Shown: positions 5,494-7,215 of the stretch, piece after piece
How the letters are laid out: the number at the start of each line of letters is the position of its first letter
Position numbering within the stretch: position 1 is the stretch's first letter
NCBI GenBank assembly: GCA_937921805.1
Contig: CAKZUS010000361.1
Span: forward strand, 1-7,215
Reading direction: 5' to 3'
DNA from: an uncultured Granulosicoccaceae bacterium
GTDB lineage: Bacteria; Pseudomonadota; Gammaproteobacteria; JABXHR01
Length of the DNA: 7,215 bases
Translations under genes and position numbers: made by a program
Notes under the pieces: model-generated
Database searches by the model: none
Seen by the model: only the letters and a program-made list of their open reading frames with translations
What the model was told of the DNA's origin: nothing

Positions 5494-7215
5494 AGAGAGG
5501 TGCTAGTGGCAATTCTATACTGATGCGCGCACCACCTACAGGCGCCTGTTGCAATGCCAGGCTGCCACGATGGTGCTCGACGATCTGCCGCACAATGGCC
5601 AAGCCCAATCCCGTTCCGCGTGCTTTGGTGGTGACATACGGCTCACACAGCTCGTCTAATAAGGCCGTCGGCCAGCCGGGGCCATCGTCATCAACACACA
5701 GTATTGCGCTTGGCGCGGCACTGTGTAGGCTGATTATCGTGCACTGCGCGCCCGCTTCGGCGGCGTTCTTGATCAGATTGTGCAACAACTGGCGCAGGGC
5801 AACAGAATCGAGCGCAACCCGCACAGGCTCTGAACCCTGCCAGCGCACGCGCTCATCGCCATAGAGGTCGCACACGCTGCTGATTAAAGCCGCCAAATCC
5901 TGCACGACTAGCTCCCCCCTCTGCGATCGGGCGGCATAGTCGCTGAAATCATTGACCATCGATTTCAGCGAATCGACCTGCTGCACAATGGTGTGCGTAG
6001 AGCGTTGTAGCAAGGCCGCTGCATCGGGAGCGAGCTGCTTATGCAGGCGGCGCTGCAAGCGCTCCGCTGCGAGCTGAATGGGGGTGAGGGGGTTTTTAAT
6101 CTCGTGCGCAAGGCGACGCGCTACCTCGCTCCACGCCGCTTCGCGCTGGGCGCGCACTACGGGTGTCACATCATCGACGACCAACAGCAAGCCGTCGGCC
6201 TCGTGTGCACTGGCAGCAAAACGCACCGCGCTGACCGACAGGTGGCAACGCTGCGCGCCGGCGGTCGAGTCAATATCAAGGCGCCAAGGCGGCGGCGTGC
6301 CGAGCTTATCGCGCACTCCATAGACAAAGCTTGCCACGACGCCCTCATGCTCCGCCTGCCAATCGAGTTGGCGTAGCTGCGTTTCGCTGAGGCCCAACAG
6401 CTTCGTGGCCGCGGCATTGAGCGTCACAATGCTCGCATCGGCATCCAATACGATGACGCCGCTGCGTAGCTGCGCTAACACCGCATGCAAGTAGTGGCGC
6501 TGCTGCTCTAAGGCTTGTTGGGAACGTTCGTTAGAGAGGCTGAGCTGTCCGAGGCGGCGCGTCATCACATTAAAAGACTGGACCAGAAAACCCAACTCGT
6601 CTCGGCTGTCTGCAGGCAGCACCACTTGGTAGTCGCCATCGGCCACAGCGCGTGTGCCGGCGGCCAGATCACGCACCGGCTGGAGCAGGCGCCGCGCGGT
6701 AATCAGTGCCACCCAAATCGCCACAACCATACTGAGTACAACGGTAAGGGTGAGAGTGAGCGAGATGCTCCAGCGCACGGGTTCACGCAAGAACAAAATT
6801 TGCTGATAGCGCGAGTACACCTCTTCGACCCCTTCGGCCAGGCTAGCCTGTCGCGACTCAATGGGAAACAGGCCCGCCACATATCGATTCGACAAACTCG
6901 CGTCATTGTCCACCAAGCGCGCGACGACACGCACGACTAAGCCCTGCGCATTCGTATCCAAAACGCTATAGCTCCCGTTCTCACGCGCAGCACTCAAAGC
7001 CGTTTGATCGGGAATGCTGGGCTGCAGAGCACCCAGGCCAGCGCCACCGCTGGTCGCCACCACGCTACGCTGATCATCGAGCACACTCATATCAGTCGCC
7101 CCTAAGCGAGCACTTAACTCCCCTAGCGCCAGCGCCAACATCGCCTCATCGCGACCCGATAGCGTATCGAGTTCTGCCAACAGCGCCCGCTCTGCTGCAA
7201 GGGTTTGACTGGCCA
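5492..7215 (-). CDS. ntrY: NtrY-type membrane sensor histidine kinase (5' end beyond window)
   Basis: The frame is open to the right edge, so the N-terminus is missing. A TTG at 7180 is in frame, but coding continues upstream (ASQTLAAERAL before it), and NtrY proteins are usually more than 700 residues. The real start is therefore outside. Numbering from the TTG, residues 1-135 form a sensor region preceding a membrane segment (about 139-160). A HAMP linker follows (about 161-213, LLQPVRDL and DELGFLVQSFNVM), then a PAS domain (about 226-340, SGVIVLDADASIVTLNAAA), then the kinase core. The phospho-acceptor is H359 in RLAHEIKNPLTPIQLAAERLQ, the form typical of NtrY. The ATPase has the N box (LLHNLIKNAAEAG, 465-477), G1 DDDGPG (497-502), EPYVTTK (513-519) and G2 GTGLGLAI (522-529). 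All key residues are present. It should autophosphorylate and pass phosphate to the NtrX-like regulator encoded next. The signal sensed is unknown. Confidence 0.93.
   Translation of the reverse strand, partial: ASQTLAAERALLAELDTLSGRDEAMLALALGELSARLGATDMSVLDDQRSVVATSGGAGLGALQPSIPDQTALSAARENGSYSVLDTNAQGLVVRVVARLVDNDASLSNRYVAGLFPIESRQASLAEGVEEVYSRYQQILFLREPVRWSISLTLTLTVVLSMVVAIWVALITARRLLQPVRDLAAGTRAVADGDYQVVLPADSRDELGFLVQSFNVMTRRLGQLSLSNERSQQALEQQRHYLHAVLAQLRSGVIVLDADASIVTLNAAATKLLGLSETQLRQLDWQAEHEGVVASFVYGVRDKLGTPPPWRLDIDSTAGAQRCHLSVSAVRFAASAHEADGLLLVVDDVTPVVRAQREAAWSEVARRLAHEIKNPLTPIQLAAERLQRRLHKQLAPDAAALLQRSTHTIVQQVDSLKSMVNDFSDYAARSQRGELVVQDLAALISSVCDLYGDERVRWQGSEPVRVALDSVALRQLLHNLIKNAAEAGAQCTIISLHSAAPSAILCVDDDGPGWPTALLDELCEPYVTTKARGTGLGLAIVRQIVEHHRGSLALQQAPVGGARISIELPLAPL

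Noticed and set aside
4882..5523. 213-codon open frame on the plus strand, antisense to the ntrX receiver and AAA+ region
   Set aside because: It lies fully opposite a well-supported gene, its translation is low-complexity (Ser/Arg/Thr/Ala-rich) without recognisable domains, and such antisense frames are common in GC-rich coding DNA.
6515..6940. 141-codon plus-strand open frame opposite the HAMP region of the kinase
   Set aside because: The opposite frame encodes clear HAMP and membrane segments. This frame has His/Arg/Gln-rich composition and no recognisable domain.

Overview
This window is a compact run of six genes, all on the minus strand, with almost no non-coding DNA between them. The organism looks like a gammaproteobacterium. 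TrkA and TrkH are close to the enterobacterial type along their whole length, there is a lipid A (LpxL-type) acyltransferase, and the DNA is fairly GC-rich. The genus cannot be told from sequence reading alone. No RNA genes, mobile elements, CRISPR arrays or convincing terminators were seen. No gene-free stretch exceeds 30 bases.

In transcription order (right to left): an NtrY-type membrane sensor kinase whose 5' end lies beyond the right edge (5492-7215); an NtrX-type response regulator (4134-5483); TrkA, the peripheral NAD-binding subunit of the Trk potassium system (2760-4133); TrkH, its membrane pore (1291-2760); an LpxL/HtrB-family lipid A acyltransferase (396-1289); and the start of a short Rossmann-type protein resembling the LOG/lysine-decarboxylase-like family, cut by the left edge (1-366). 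The junctions are an 8-base gap, TAA directly followed by ATG, a TGATG overlap, and TAG-T-ATG. Only the last gene has a 29-base spacer and its own clear Shine-Dalgarno site. This looks like one polycistronic unit with strong translational coupling, joining an envelope-sensing two-component system to potassium uptake and outer-membrane lipid synthesis. Any promoter should lie upstream, outside the right edge.

Two points deserve attention. The NtrX-like protein keeps its receiver site, its Walker A loop and its Fis-type DNA-binding helix. It has lost the GAFTGA sigma54-contact loop, both Walker B acidic residues in their normal form, the glutamate-switch asparagine, the sensor I threonine-asparagine pair and one arginine finger, so it is very unlikely to be a working sigma54 activator. 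The LOG-like protein lacks the segment that normally carries the catalytic arginine and has a changed PGGxGTxxE motif, so it is probably not a normal nucleotide phosphoribohydrolase.
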